20,100 bases of DNA from Actinoallomurus sp048498315 (GTDB lineage Bacteria; Actinomycetota; Actinomycetes; Streptosporangiales; Streptosporangiaceae), in NCBI GenBank assembly GCA_048498315.1, contig JBEHYF010000095.1, forward strand, positions 1 through 20,100, given 5' to 3'. Position 1 is the stretch's first letter, and the number at the start of each line of letters is the position of its first letter. Of the stretch, positions 1-7,534 are shown piece by piece. The translations under genes and the position numbers were made by a program. The notes under the pieces were generated by a model. The model had not been told where the DNA came from, did no database searches, and worked only from the letters and a program-made list of their open reading frames with translations.

Positions 1-544
1 ATGTCGGGATCAAGCGGTCGTGCACGCTGACGGGCGTTGCCCGGGCGAGTGTGTACCGGCGTCGCAATCCCCGGCCCGCGCCGGCGGAGAAGGTGGTCCT
101 CGGGCGGATCATCTGGCGTTCGGCGACCTTGCACAGCCAGACCGCATCGAGCTTGTCGGTTTTGGGCCGACCGGGCAGGTGCTTGACGTCGCGGGCGTTG
201 ACCAGCCACGTCTCGAACCCGGCCGCTTCCAGTAGGTAGAAGACCGGTTTCCAGTAGTCGCTGGTCGCCTCCATCACCACCCGGGTCACCCCGAGACAGC
301 GAAGGTGATCGGACATGCCCAGCAGCGAGCGGGTCATGGTGGAGTAGGTCTCCACCTCCTGCAGTCGTTTGCCCGGCCGGTTCTCGCTCGGCACCCGGGC
401 ACAACAGACCAGTTCGGCCTTGCCGATGTCCAGCGCGGCGACTCGTTCGATGATCTCCTCGTTGTCCTGTGTCTCGGTGAGCACCACGGCCTCCTCGCCG
501 TCCCGGGGGAAGACGGCTGCTGCCCGCAGGAGCCGAAGGGACAT
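1..544 (-). pseudogene. IS110-family transposase, N-terminal part, runs off the left edge
   Basis: The frame reads from an ATG at 544 towards base 1 with no stop, giving 181 codons before the window ends. It carries the IS110 DEDD (RuvC-like) catalytic pattern: ALDIGK near residue 41, VVMEATSDYWKP with the acidic residue, and GRPKTDKLDAVWLCK with two aspartates. IS110 transposases move elements without classical terminal inverted repeats, through a DEDD catalytic site and a C-terminal serine-containing domain. After RQMIRPRTTF the sequence no longer resembles the usual arginine-rich stretch following this motif and becomes low-complexity Arg/Ala, so a frameshift or divergence is likely; the C-terminal domain lies outside the window. 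A GTG start about 20 codons downstream (before LTETQDNEE) is an alternative start. Family call is firm; intact or broken is uncertain. Confidence 0.75.
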
Positions 545-1037
545 GGTGGAGGAATCTAATCCTCGTGCTCGCGGCGACACTGAAGGGCCCTGATGTTGGC
601 TCCCGGCACCCGGCTAATGGACGACCTTGAAGATCAAGGAGACGACGGTGTCAGCGGACAGCAACCACCACCGATTTTCCGCCCGGAACGGGCATCCCCG
701 CAGGGGATTCCCAAGGCTAATGGGGTAATGGGGTTAGCCGGGTCGGCTGCTGGCAGACTCGGTGACCGACAGCCGCCGGCGGGCCAGCGCCGGCGACCGA
801 AAGGCAGAGCATGAGCACCACGGACGCGAAGGAGATCGTCGGCCATCCCCCGCCGCATGCGGGCCGGACACCGTACGAGTCAGCAGGATTCGGAGCGGCA
901 GGCCGCTCATCGCCGTGCCCACGTCGCCATGGGGCGGGGCTGACGCCGCTATTCGTGGTCCTCGGCCGGGATGCTCGGCAACTTCTGGGTGAGCGTGCTC
1001 GCGGACGCTATGGCCGACCTAGGCGGGGTGAGGGCTG
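545..1037. other. 493-base stretch without a supportable gene
   Basis: Short open frames occur here but none shows a recognised motif. An ATG at 811 opens an 80-codon frame (MSTTDAKEIV...) that turns into Arg/Gly-rich sequence and runs into the next gene. A second frame (944-1046) reads RRYSWSSAGMLGNFWVSVLA and stops just after the monooxygenase start, which looks like the tail of an unrelated degraded gene. At 715-739 there is an inverted repeat, GGCTAA and TTAGCC, around two direct copies of TAATGGGG. I read the stretch as the outer flank of the IS110 element plus decayed coding DNA. Confidence 0.4.
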
Positions 1038-1342
1038 GTGGCTGAGAAGTTGACGGCGCTGGTGGTGGGCGGGGGGATCGCGGGGCTCGCGTCGGCGATC
1101 TCGCTTGCGCGGGCTGGCTGGAACGCCACGGTCCTGGAGCGGGCACCGGTCTTTGGAGAGGTCGGTGCGGGCCTGGCCAACCGGCAACGGGATGGCCGCC
1201 CTGGAGGCCATCGGAGTCGGCGAGGCCGTGCGTGCCGCCGGTTATCAGACCGTCTCCGCGGGCTACCAGGACCCGAACGGCCGCTGGTTGCTACGGATAC
1301 CGGACACCCCGGGCGTGCGCGCGACAACCACGATCCGAGCTC
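1038..1342 (+). pseudogene. FAD-dependent monooxygenase (salicylate/3-hydroxybenzoate hydroxylase type), frameshifted N-terminal fragment
   Basis: From a GTG at 1038 the protein begins with a Rossmann FAD-binding segment containing GGGIAGLASA (the GxGxxG dinucleotide motif) and LERAPVFGEVGAGL, typical of single-component flavin aromatic hydroxylases. At about 1178-1182 the homologous reading continues in another frame (TGNGMAALEAIGVGEAVRAAG, then DPNGRWLLRIPDTPG and ATTTI), so there is one frameshift. Family similarity stops near 1335, where the part after the dinucleotide-binding domain should continue; the GD motif and substrate domain are missing. A full family member has about 380-400 residues and here fewer than 105 remain. 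The intact enzyme would hydroxylate an aromatic substrate with NAD(P)H and oxygen; this copy cannot be functional. Confidence 0.8.
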
Positions 1343-1702
1343 ATGGCGCGCGCCAGGAACGGCACGGCGGTATCGGTCACCGACGTACGGAGCTTCCTGC
1401 CGAGCTCGCCACTCAGCGTGGAAGGCGAGAAGATCGCGCAGATCGAACCGGACGGCGGGCTCCGGGCGTTCGCCATATACGAGGCCAAGGTCGGCAATAT
1501 CCTCGAAGAGCTGCTCGACGTGCTGTGGAACCGAGCGATCGCATGGCGCAACGACCCGTTCGTGACCGAGCAGATGGGTTCGATCAAGACCCTCGATGAT
1601 TGGGCACGCGTGACGCGCGTTCTCGACCGGCGCTATGGCTCGGAGGCGGACAAGGCCCGGATCGCCCGGCGAAATGCCGTGGAGGGCGCCGCTCGCCGAT
1701 GA
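1343..1702 (+). CDS. Hypothetical protein of 119 residues, possibly a gene remnant
   Basis: I do not recognise this protein. The frame from ATG 1343 to TGA 1702 has strongly G/C-biased third codon positions, as real genes of this window do, and a balanced composition with a helical, mixed-charge second half (NILEELLDVLWNRAIAW, TLDDWARVTRVLDRRYGSEADKARIARR). It starts exactly where the broken monooxygenase loses family similarity, in a different frame. No clear ribosome binding site precedes the ATG. It may therefore be the 3' part of an unrelated gene joined to the monooxygenase fragment by a deletion, with the ATG only an internal methionine. No membrane segment or signal peptide is visible. 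Confidence 0.45.
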   Translation: MARARNGTAVSVTDVRSFLPSSPLSVEGEKIAQIEPDGGLRAFAIYEAKVGNILEELLDVLWNRAIAWRNDPFVTEQMGSIKTLDDWARVTRVLDRRYGSEADKARIARRNAVEGAARR

Positions 1703-1793
1703 GGGCCACGCGAGGGTAGACCACCGCATGGCCTTCATCGGCAACGGTCAAGCGGACACTACGGGAAGTACAGCGGCCCGGCGAGCCGGTCCG

Positions 1794-3011
1794 TCAGGCC
1801 GCGAGGAGGCCGTGGGGGTCCAGGACGTACTTGCGGCTCGCGCCCTGGTCGAATTCGGCGTAGCCTCGCGGTGCGTCATCGAGCGGGATGACGGTGGCGT
1901 TGACGGCCTTGGCGATCTGCGCCCGGTCGTACAGGATCGCCATCATGAGCTGGCGGTTGTAGCTCATCACCGGGCACTGGCCGGTGGTGAAGTGGTGTGA
2001 CTTCGCCCAGCCGAGGCCGAGCCGGATCCGCAGCGAGCCGATCTTGGCGTCCTCGTCGATCCCGCCCGGGTCTCCGGTCACGTAAAGCCCGGGGATCCCG
2101 AGTCCGGCGCCCGCGCGGGCGACGTCCATGATGTCGTTCAGCACCGTCGCCGGCGCCTCGCCGGCACCGTCGCCGTGGCCGCGCGCCTCGAAGCCGACGC
2201 AGTCGACCGCCGCATCCACCTCGGGTTCACCGAGGATCTCGGCGATCTGGTCGGCGAGCGAGGCGTCCTGCCGCAGGTCCACCGTCTCGCACCCGAAGCT
2301 GCGGGCCTGCTCAAGTCGTTCGGGGATCATGTCTCCCACGATGACGACGGCCGCGCCGAGCAATTGAGCCGAGTGCGCGCAGGCCAGGCCCACCGGGCCG
2401 GCGCCGGCCACGTAGACGGTGGAGCCGGTCGTGACGCCGGCGGTGTACGCGCCGTGGTAGCCGGTGGGGAAGATGTCCGAGAGCATGGTCAGATCGCGGA
2501 TCTTCGCCATCGCCTGGTCCTTGTCGGGGAACCGCAGCAGGTTGAAGTCCGCGTAGGGAACCATGACGTACTCGGCCTGCCCACCGACCCAGCCGCCCAT
2601 GTCGACGTACCCGTAGGCCGAGCCGGGCCGGTCCGGGTTGACGTTGAGGCAGATACCGGTCTTGCGCTCCTTGCAGTTACGGCAGCGGCCGCAGGCGATG
2701 TTGAACGGCACCGAAACCAGGTCGCCGACCTTGATGAACTCCACATCCGGGCCCGCCTCGACGACCTCGCCGGTGATCTCGTGCCCGAGCGCCAGCCCTC
2801 GGGGAGCCGTGGTGCGACCGCGGACCATGTGCTGGTCGCTGCCGCAGATGTTGGTCGAGACCACTTTCAAGATGACGCCGTGCGGGCACTTACGGCCGAC
2901 GTTCGCCGGATTGACACCCGGGCCGTCCCGAAGCTCCAGCTTGGGATAGTCGATGGTCTCCACCGATACCTTGCCGGGTCCTTGGTAGATGACTGCCCTG
3001 TTGCCTGTCAT
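1794..3011 (-). CDS. fdhA: Glutathione-independent, NAD-dependent formaldehyde dehydrogenase (zinc alcohol dehydrogenase family)
   Basis: The 405-residue protein closely follows the Pseudomonas putida glutathione-independent formaldehyde dehydrogenase (398 residues), a cytosolic zinc enzyme that oxidises formaldehyde to formate and can dismutate aldehydes. The GroES-like domain has catalytic zinc ligands C56 (NICGSDQH), H77 (LGHE) and D179 (LSDIFPTGYHG), and four structural zinc cysteines C107, C110, C113 and C121 (CGRCRNC...GIC). The NAD-binding Rossmann fold has GAGPVG at 203-208. C-terminal motifs such as GLGWAKSHHFTTGQCPV are typical of this subgroup, not of ordinary alcohol dehydrogenases. 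The start is fixed by GGAAGGGAG nine bases upstream. It lies 199 bases after the response regulator and probably has its own promoter. It would finish the oxidation of methanol or another one-carbon donor begun by the alcohol dehydrogenase at 5185-6405. Confidence 0.93.
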   Translation of the reverse strand: MTGNRAVIYQGPGKVSVETIDYPKLELRDGPGVNPANVGRKCPHGVILKVVSTNICGSDQHMVRGRTTAPRGLALGHEITGEVVEAGPDVEFIKVGDLVSVPFNIACGRCRNCKERKTGICLNVNPDRPGSAYGYVDMGGWVGGQAEYVMVPYADFNLLRFPDKDQAMAKIRDLTMLSDIFPTGYHGAYTAGVTTGSTVYVAGAGPVGLACAHSAQLLGAAVVIVGDMIPERLEQARSFGCETVDLRQDASLADQIAEILGEPEVDAAVDCVGFEARGHGDGAGEAPATVLNDIMDVARAGAGLGIPGLYVTGDPGGIDEDAKIGSLRIRLGLGWAKSHHFTTGQCPVMSYNRQLMMAILYDRAQIAKAVNATVIPLDDAPRGYAEFDQGASRKYVLDPHGLLAA

Positions 3012-3210
3012 CGGTGATCTCCCTTCCGGCCCGCGTCCGCCGACGCGCCAACAGGATTTCGCCCCCCCGGTCGGCCCGACCTGGGTGAATACCCAAAAGC
3101 GCGGCGCTGACCGGGCTCCGACAACACGGAATTTACGTAGTTCCGGTCATCGTGTCGCTAACGCGTCGGCCAATCTCGGGCTGGCCGATCGGACAGGCCC
3201 TGGCTCACGC
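3012..3210. promoter_or_regulatory. Intergenic leader of the formaldehyde dehydrogenase with two dyads
   Basis: These 199 bases hold no gene. A perfect inverted repeat TGGGT-4-ACCCA lies at 3082-3095, about 70 bases upstream of the fdhA start. A second dyad, CGGAA (3127-3131) and TTCCG (3141-3145), surrounds a TACGTA core. Either could bind the NarL-type regulator encoded next door or mark a promoter; I could not assign clear -35/-10 boxes. No convincing terminator for the upstream response regulator gene is seen. Confidence 0.35.
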
Positions 3211-3885
3211 TCACAGCAGGCCGCGTTTCATCGCGGCGTAGAGCAACTCCGTGCGATTGCGGACTTCGAGCTTGCGCATGATGTTGCGCAGGTGGAACTT
3301 GACCGCGCTTTCGCTGATGTGACAACTCCGGCCGATCTCGCCATTGGTCAGCCCTTGGGACAGGTTCTGCAAGATTTCCTGTTCACGCGGCGTCAGCTGG
3401 GCGGCCGCCTCCACCGCATGGTCCGACAGCGACTGTACGAGCACGGAGGTGGGGCCCGATCCGAAGCCGGGTTCTCCGCGGTGGGTCCGCCGGATGATGC
3501 GGACGAGCTCCAGGGCGTCGGTGTCCTTCAGCACGTATCCGCGGGCGCCGCTGCGGATCGCCCGCAGCACCAGGCTCTGTTCGAGAAAGGTGGTGAGCAC
3601 GACCACGCCCACGTCGGGGTAGTCGCGGGTGATCCTGGCGCACAGCTCGATGCCGCCGTCGAGTCCCTGACCGGCCAGCTTGAGGTCGAGCAGGACGAGA
3701 TCGGGCCGAGCCGTCCGGACCAGGTGCAACGCGCCCGTCGCGTCGGGCGCGTCGCCGACGACGGTGATGTCGGGCTCCATTTCGAGGACCAGTTGCAACC
3801 CCTGCCGGACGATGGCGTGGTCGTCGACGATCGCGACCCGGATCGGCGTCGCGGCTTCCGCCGTGCGGTCCGGCGGCGCCGTCAT
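3211..3885 (-). CDS. NarL/FixJ-type response regulator with LuxR DNA-binding domain
   Basis: The 224-residue protein has an N-terminal receiver domain (about 15-135) with acidic pair D21/D22, phosphoacceptor D67 in VLLDLKL, T98/T99 and conserved K120 in GYVLKD. The C-terminal LuxR helix-turn-helix (about 162-224) has LTPREQEIL and the recognition segment NGEIGRSCHISESAVKFHLRNIMRKL. The loop after D67 (KLAGQGLDGGIEL) is a few residues longer than in most NarL proteins. I chose the ATG at 3885 because the upstream extension of the open frame lies inside the kinase gene, and because ATGA at 3882-3885 joins the kinase stop with this start, a sign of translational coupling. It should be phosphorylated by the kinase encoded just upstream and act as activator or repressor; the adjacent dehydrogenases are the obvious candidate targets. 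Confidence 0.92.
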   Translation of the reverse strand: MTAPPDRTAEAATPIRVAIVDDHAIVRQGLQLVLEMEPDITVVGDAPDATGALHLVRTARPDLVLLDLKLAGQGLDGGIELCARITRDYPDVGVVVLTTFLEQSLVLRAIRSGARGYVLKDTDALELVRIIRRTHRGEPGFGSGPTSVLVQSLSDHAVEAAAQLTPREQEILQNLSQGLTNGEIGRSCHISESAVKFHLRNIMRKLEVRNRTELLYAAMKRGLL

Positions 3886-5216
3886 CGCGGCTCCTTCGGA
3901 TTCGCCGCCCGCAGGCGGATCACCAGGCCGCCGCCCTCGCGCGGGTACGCCCGTATGGTGCCGCCGAGTTCGGCGGCCCGGGTCACCATGCTGGTCAGGC
4001 CCAGGCTGGCGCCGATGCGGTGCCCGTGTTCGGCCTCGGCGAGCCGGCGGTTGAGCAGGTCCGGGTCGCCGATCCCGTCGTCGGACACCTCCAGGGACAC
4101 CCCGCCCTGCCCGCAACCGGCCGCCACCCATGCTCGCCGGGCGTCCGCGTGCTTGGCGACGTTGAAGAGCGACTCCTGGGCGACATGGAACAGCGTCCAC
4201 TGGGCGTTCGCGGAGAGCGTCGCCAGCCCTCCACGGTCTTCGAAGTGCACCGTCAGGCCGGTGGTGCGGGTGAACTCCTGCGCGAGCTCGCCGAGAGCCG
4301 GCCCGAGCCCGCCCGTCGCGGGCGGGCTCGGGTTCGGCGAAAGCTCTTCGATCGTCGCCCGTATCTGGTTGAGCGCCGACCGCGCGAGATCCTGCGTGAT
4401 CACGAGCCGCTCGGCGAGCGAGGAGCCCTCGGGCGTGTGCGCCCGGCACCATTTCAGGTTCATGCCGATGCTGAGCACGTACTGGGCCACCCGGTCGTGC
4501 AGCTCGCGTGCGATGCGTTCGCGCTCCCTGGCCAGCAGTTCCTGGCGGCGCGACTCCGAGAGCCGGACGCGCGCCCTGCGAAGCTGGCGGTTGCGGGCCT
4601 CCAGTTCGAGTCCGTGACGCTTGCGCTCCTCAAAGAGGAACGCGTTCTCCAGGGCGATCCCGGCCTGGTTCGCAAGGGTCTCCATGATGGTCAGGTCGCT
4701 GTCGTCGGGTGTGCCGCCCTCGGTCTGCAACACCACCAGCGCGCCGACGACGAGATCACGCTGGCGTAGCGGCACCCCGACCCCGGTACGGGTGGCCGAG
4801 GACCGTACCACGCCGCGCTCTTCACCGAGCACGGCATCGGCCACGACCTTCATGTCCGGTGGAAGCTCCGCCCAGCGCGCCGGCCCGGTACGCGCGGGCG
4901 TGCGTGCGATGAGGCGCGGCAGATCGTCTTCGACCAGGCCCGGGACGAACGAGATGGCCGCCCATCCCGCCTCGAAATGCTGGGCGGCGGCGTCGATGAC
5001 CTCCGCGCACAGGGTCCGCGGCCCGTGCGTGGTGGCGCACAGCGCCGCCGATATCGATCGCATGGACTGGATCGCCCGCTCCAGGCCGCGTGACTTGTCG
5101 CGCCATTCGGCGTAGTAGGTGGGCTTGGACGAGCGTGCCCCGGCAAGTCGCTCCAACCACTCCTCGCCGAGTTCCTCTTCGGGATCAGAGAGCGGCGAGG
5201 CAGATTCGCTTGACAT
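3882..5216 (-). CDS. Cytosolic sensor histidine kinase: GAF, HisKA_3, HATPase_c
   Basis: The 444-residue protein shows no membrane segment. A GAF-like sensor domain covers about 50-195 (ends GVPLRQRDLVVGALVVLQTE and TLANQAGIALENA), followed by an Arg/Glu-rich predicted coiled coil (195-235). The dimerisation domain has H240 in ERERIARELHDRVAQYVLSIG, the NarX/DesK-type phosphoacceptor. The ATPase domain has the N box QESLFNVAKHA (N352), the G1 box DDGIGD (D380) and GLTSM. It should sense a small intracellular ligand or redox cue and phosphorylate the partner regulator, whose gene overlaps by four bases. Its ATG lies 32 bases inside the 3' end of the alcohol dehydrogenase gene, so the three genes are one transcription unit. 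The ligand cannot be read from sequence; an alcohol or aldehyde is inferred from the neighbours. Confidence 0.9.
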   Translation of the reverse strand: MSSESASPLSDPEEELGEEWLERLAGARSSKPTYYAEWRDKSRGLERAIQSMRSISAALCATTHGPRTLCAEVIDAAAQHFEAGWAAISFVPGLVEDDLPRLIARTPARTGPARWAELPPDMKVVADAVLGEERGVVRSSATRTGVGVPLRQRDLVVGALVVLQTEGGTPDDSDLTIMETLANQAGIALENAFLFEERKRHGLELEARNRQLRRARVRLSESRRQELLARERERIARELHDRVAQYVLSIGMNLKWCRAHTPEGSSLAERLVITQDLARSALNQIRATIEELSPNPSPPATGGLGPALGELAQEFTRTTGLTVHFEDRGGLATLSANAQWTLFHVAQESLFNVAKHADARRAWVAAGCGQGGVSLEVSDDGIGDPDLLNRRLAEAEHGHRIGASLGLTSMVTRAAELGGTIRAYPREGGGLVIRLRAANPKEPR

Positions 5217-6405
5217 CGTCCACGGTCACCGTTCTCGGGTTCGTCAGGATGTACGCGTCGCCCAGCGCGTTGCGGGCGAAGTGCTCGATGTCCCCGGCCG
5301 TCACACCCAGGCTGCCGAGCCGGCGCGGGATGCTGAGTTTGTCGGCGAAGCCGCGCACCCAGTCGATCGCCGCCGCGGCGGCCTCGGCCGGCGGCGTTTC
5401 CGGTGTGGCGACGCCGAGCACCTCGGCGATCCCGACGTAGCGTGCGGGGCAGGTCTCGGCGTTGAACGACATCACATAGGGGAGCAGCATCGCGTTGAGC
5501 AGGCCGTGCGACAGGTCCAGAGCACCCCCGATCTGATGCGAGATGGCATGGGTCGCGCCGAGGAAGGCGTTGGAGAACGCCAGGCCCGCCTGCAGGCTGG
5601 CCTGCGCCATCCCCTCGCGTGCCGCGAGGTCGTCCGGTCGTTCGACGGCCGCCAGCAGGTGGTCCCGCACCGCCTCGACGGCGGCGAGCGCGTGCAGGTT
5701 GCTCAGAAAGTTCCCGCCCTTGGAGACGTAGGCCTCGATGGCGTGGCTCAACGCGTCGAAACCGGTGTGGATGGTCAGCTCGGTGGACATCGTGGTGAGC
5801 ACCTGCGGGTCGGTCACCGAGATGTTCGGCATCACGCCGCGGGAGGCGATGGTCGCCTTGAGCCTTCGGGTCGTATCGGTGATGACGCAGAACTGGGAGA
5901 CGTCGGCGCCGGTTCCGGCCGTCGACGGCACCGCCACCAGCGGCGGCACCGGCCGAGGAACCCGTTCGACCCCCGCGTATCCGAGGATGTCCCCGCCATT
6001 GCCGCTCAGGATCGCGACGGCCTTCGCCGCGTCGATGCAGCTTCCGCCGCCGACGGCCACCACGACATCGCAGCCGGTCTCCAGATAGCGCTCGAACCCG
6101 GCCGCCACCTCGTGGTCCTTGGGATTCGGCGTGATGTCGAACCAGACCTGGCAGTCAAGACCGGCTTCCTCAAGCGAGGGCAGCACGGCATCGATCCAGC
6201 CCGCGGCCATGACACCGGCATCGGTGACCAGGAACGGACGGGCTCCCCCCAGCCGTCGTACGGCGCTGCCGACCTCGCCGAGCGTGCCGACGCCGAACAC
6301 AACCTCGGGGACCAGGAACTTTCGGAGCCGAGGACGATTCGATGACCGCGAGGAATGACGCGTCGCCTGGCCGCCAAGATAGCTTTTCAATGCCGCAGCC
6401 ATCAT
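5185..6405 (-). CDS. Iron-containing alcohol dehydrogenase (type III)
   Basis: The 406-residue protein belongs to the Fe-ADH family, which interconverts alcohols and aldehydes or ketones with NAD(P). NAD-binding residues are GGGSCID (119-125) and PSTAGTGAD (160-168). Iron ligands are D217 and H221 (GFDALSHAIEAY), H286 (THAISHQ) and H300 (LSHGLLNA), with the 14-residue spacing between the last two seen in FucO; H290 matches the catalytic histidine. The C-terminal NALGDAYILTNPRTVTVDDV is family-typical. GAAGGAG lies five bases before the ATG at 6405 and eight before the second ATG at 6402; both are usable. The first 28 residues are an extra basic N-terminal stretch before the fold starts. It heads the unit alcohol dehydrogenase-kinase-regulator and overlaps the kinase gene by 32 bases. 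The substrate is unknown. It does not closely resemble the Mno-type NDMA-dependent methanol dehydrogenases as I remember them. Confidence 0.9.
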   Translation of the reverse strand: MMAAALKSYLGGQATRHSSRSSNRPRLRKFLVPEVVFGVGTLGEVGSAVRRLGGARPFLVTDAGVMAAGWIDAVLPSLEEAGLDCQVWFDITPNPKDHEVAAGFERYLETGCDVVVAVGGGSCIDAAKAVAILSGNGGDILGYAGVERVPRPVPPLVAVPSTAGTGADVSQFCVITDTTRRLKATIASRGVMPNISVTDPQVLTTMSTELTIHTGFDALSHAIEAYVSKGGNFLSNLHALAAVEAVRDHLLAAVERPDDLAAREGMAQASLQAGLAFSNAFLGATHAISHQIGGALDLSHGLLNAMLLPYVMSFNAETCPARYVGIAEVLGVATPETPPAEAAAAAIDWVRGFADKLSIPRRLGSLGVTAGDIEHFARNALGDAYILTNPRTVTVDDVKRICLAAL

Positions 6406-6622
6406 CCCGGCTCCTTCGCCGTCCACGATCTGACGCGAGTATGCGCGCCTGCCCGAACCCCCATCAAGTCCGTACGGGCCGGTCGATCGGCGGTCGTGAT
6501 CCGGCTTCGAAAGGCGTACGGGAGCCCGGCCGCCCGCACTGCCGTAGGGATCGGTCAGTTCACCGGTAAGATCACCGAGTGGTATGGGCGCCGCGGATCC
6601 AACCGTCTGGAGGGAACAATAA
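6406..6622. promoter_or_regulatory. Divergent intergenic region between alcohol dehydrogenase and methyltransferase
   Basis: This 217-base region must hold promoters for both flanking genes. On the minus strand, TTGATG (6462-6467) and CATACT (6438-6443) are separated by 18 bases and would give a leader of about 26 bases for the alcohol dehydrogenase unit. The plus-strand promoter is not clear; TAAGAT near 6567 is a possible -10 box. No coding frame with family similarity was seen. Confidence 0.35.
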
Positions 6623-7468
6623 GTGTCGGACGCACAGGATTGGATGCGAGCAGAGCCGGCCGAGTCGTCAGAGCCGGTGGACCTGCGCACCGATCGGCCG
6701 CACCCAGCACGTGTGTACGACTTCCTGCTCGGCGGGAAGACCAATTTCAAAGCCGACCGCGAGGCGGCCGAACAGGTCCTTGAGCACCTGCCGATCGCCC
6801 GCAAGACGGCCGTGGAGAACCGCGCGTTCATGCATCGAGCAGTCCGTTATCTGGCGCAGGCGGGCGTCCGGCAGTATCTGGACATCGGCACCGGCATCCC
6901 CACCCCGCCGAACCTCCACGACGTGGCTCAGGAGATCGCCCCCGACTCCCGGGTGGTCTACACCGACAACGATCCGATCGTCCTCGTCCACTCCCGTGCT
7001 CTGCACTCCAACCGCCCCTCCGGGCGGACCGCCTACGTCCACGGCGACTTGTGCGAGCCGGATCGCATCCTGGAGCACCCGGAGCTCAAGGCCACTCTCG
7101 ATTTCACCGAGCCGGTCGCGCTGACCTTGCTGACCATCCTGCACTGGCTGCCTGCGGACGCCGACCCGTACGCCATCATCCGCCGACTGCTGGCGGCGGT
7201 GCCGTCCGGCAGTTACCTGGTGATCAGCCATGTGACGGCCGATTTCGATCCGCCCGCCCTCGGCGCGGTCAGGAACGACCTCGGAAGCAAAGGATCCAAC
7301 GTCACCCCACGCACCAAGGATCAGATCACCGCCTTTTTCGACGGCCTGGAGTTGGTCGGGCCGGGCGTGACGTTGGTCGAGAAGTGGCGGGCGTCTGCCG
7401 AAGATGAGCCACAGGACACCGCAGACGACGTCGTTCCGCTGTACGTAGGCGTCGCCCGCAAACCCTGA
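6623..7468 (+). CDS. SAM-dependent methyltransferase of the PF04672 (DUF574) family
   Basis: The 281-residue protein matches the actinobacterial S-adenosyl methyltransferase family PF04672. Its family signature is RPHPARVYDFLLGGKTNF near residues 26-42, followed by the SAM-binding loop DIGTGIPTPPN (87-97) and VVYTDNDPIVLVHSRAL (111-127), whose aspartates would contact the SAM ribose. The length is normal for the family and the C-terminus VPLYVGVARKP is complete. The GTG at 6623 is preceded by GGAGGG with an eight-base spacer, which fixes the start. Members are very numerous in filamentous actinomycetes and most have no known substrate. It is a single gene divergent from the alcohol dehydrogenase and nothing around it suggests a target. 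The fold call is firm; the substrate is unknown. Confidence 0.92.
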   Translation: MSDAQDWMRAEPAESSEPVDLRTDRPHPARVYDFLLGGKTNFKADREAAEQVLEHLPIARKTAVENRAFMHRAVRYLAQAGVRQYLDIGTGIPTPPNLHDVAQEIAPDSRVVYTDNDPIVLVHSRALHSNRPSGRTAYVHGDLCEPDRILEHPELKATLDFTEPVALTLLTILHWLPADADPYAIIRRLLAAVPSGSYLVISHVTADFDPPALGAVRNDLGSKGSNVTPRTKDQITAFFDGLELVGPGVTLVEKWRASAEDEPQDTADDVVPLYVGVARKP

Positions 7469-7534
7469 CGAGTGGTTGATCGCGGCTGACGAGGCGGGTG
7501 TGGATGACATCGCCTTCCTTCGCGCGGTCATCGA

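Noticed and set aside
811..1053. Small plus-strand gene of 80 codons
   Set aside because: It starts plausibly but has no family similarity, becomes low-complexity Arg/Gly, and overlaps the monooxygenase start in another frame.
3886..4452. Upstream extension of the response regulator frame
   Set aside because: It lies wholly inside the kinase gene in another frame, is Arg/Gly-rich, and the ATG at 3885 gives the normal domain start.
2989..4617. Plus-strand open frame of 542 codons
   Set aside because: It lies opposite the response regulator and kinase genes, has an Arg/Ala/Pro-rich composition without family motifs, and is a usual antisense shadow in GC-rich DNA.
6406..6831. Upstream extension of the alcohol dehydrogenase frame
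   Set aside because: It overlaps the divergent promoter region and the methyltransferase gene and has no family similarity; a good ribosome binding site precedes the ATG pair at 6402-6405.
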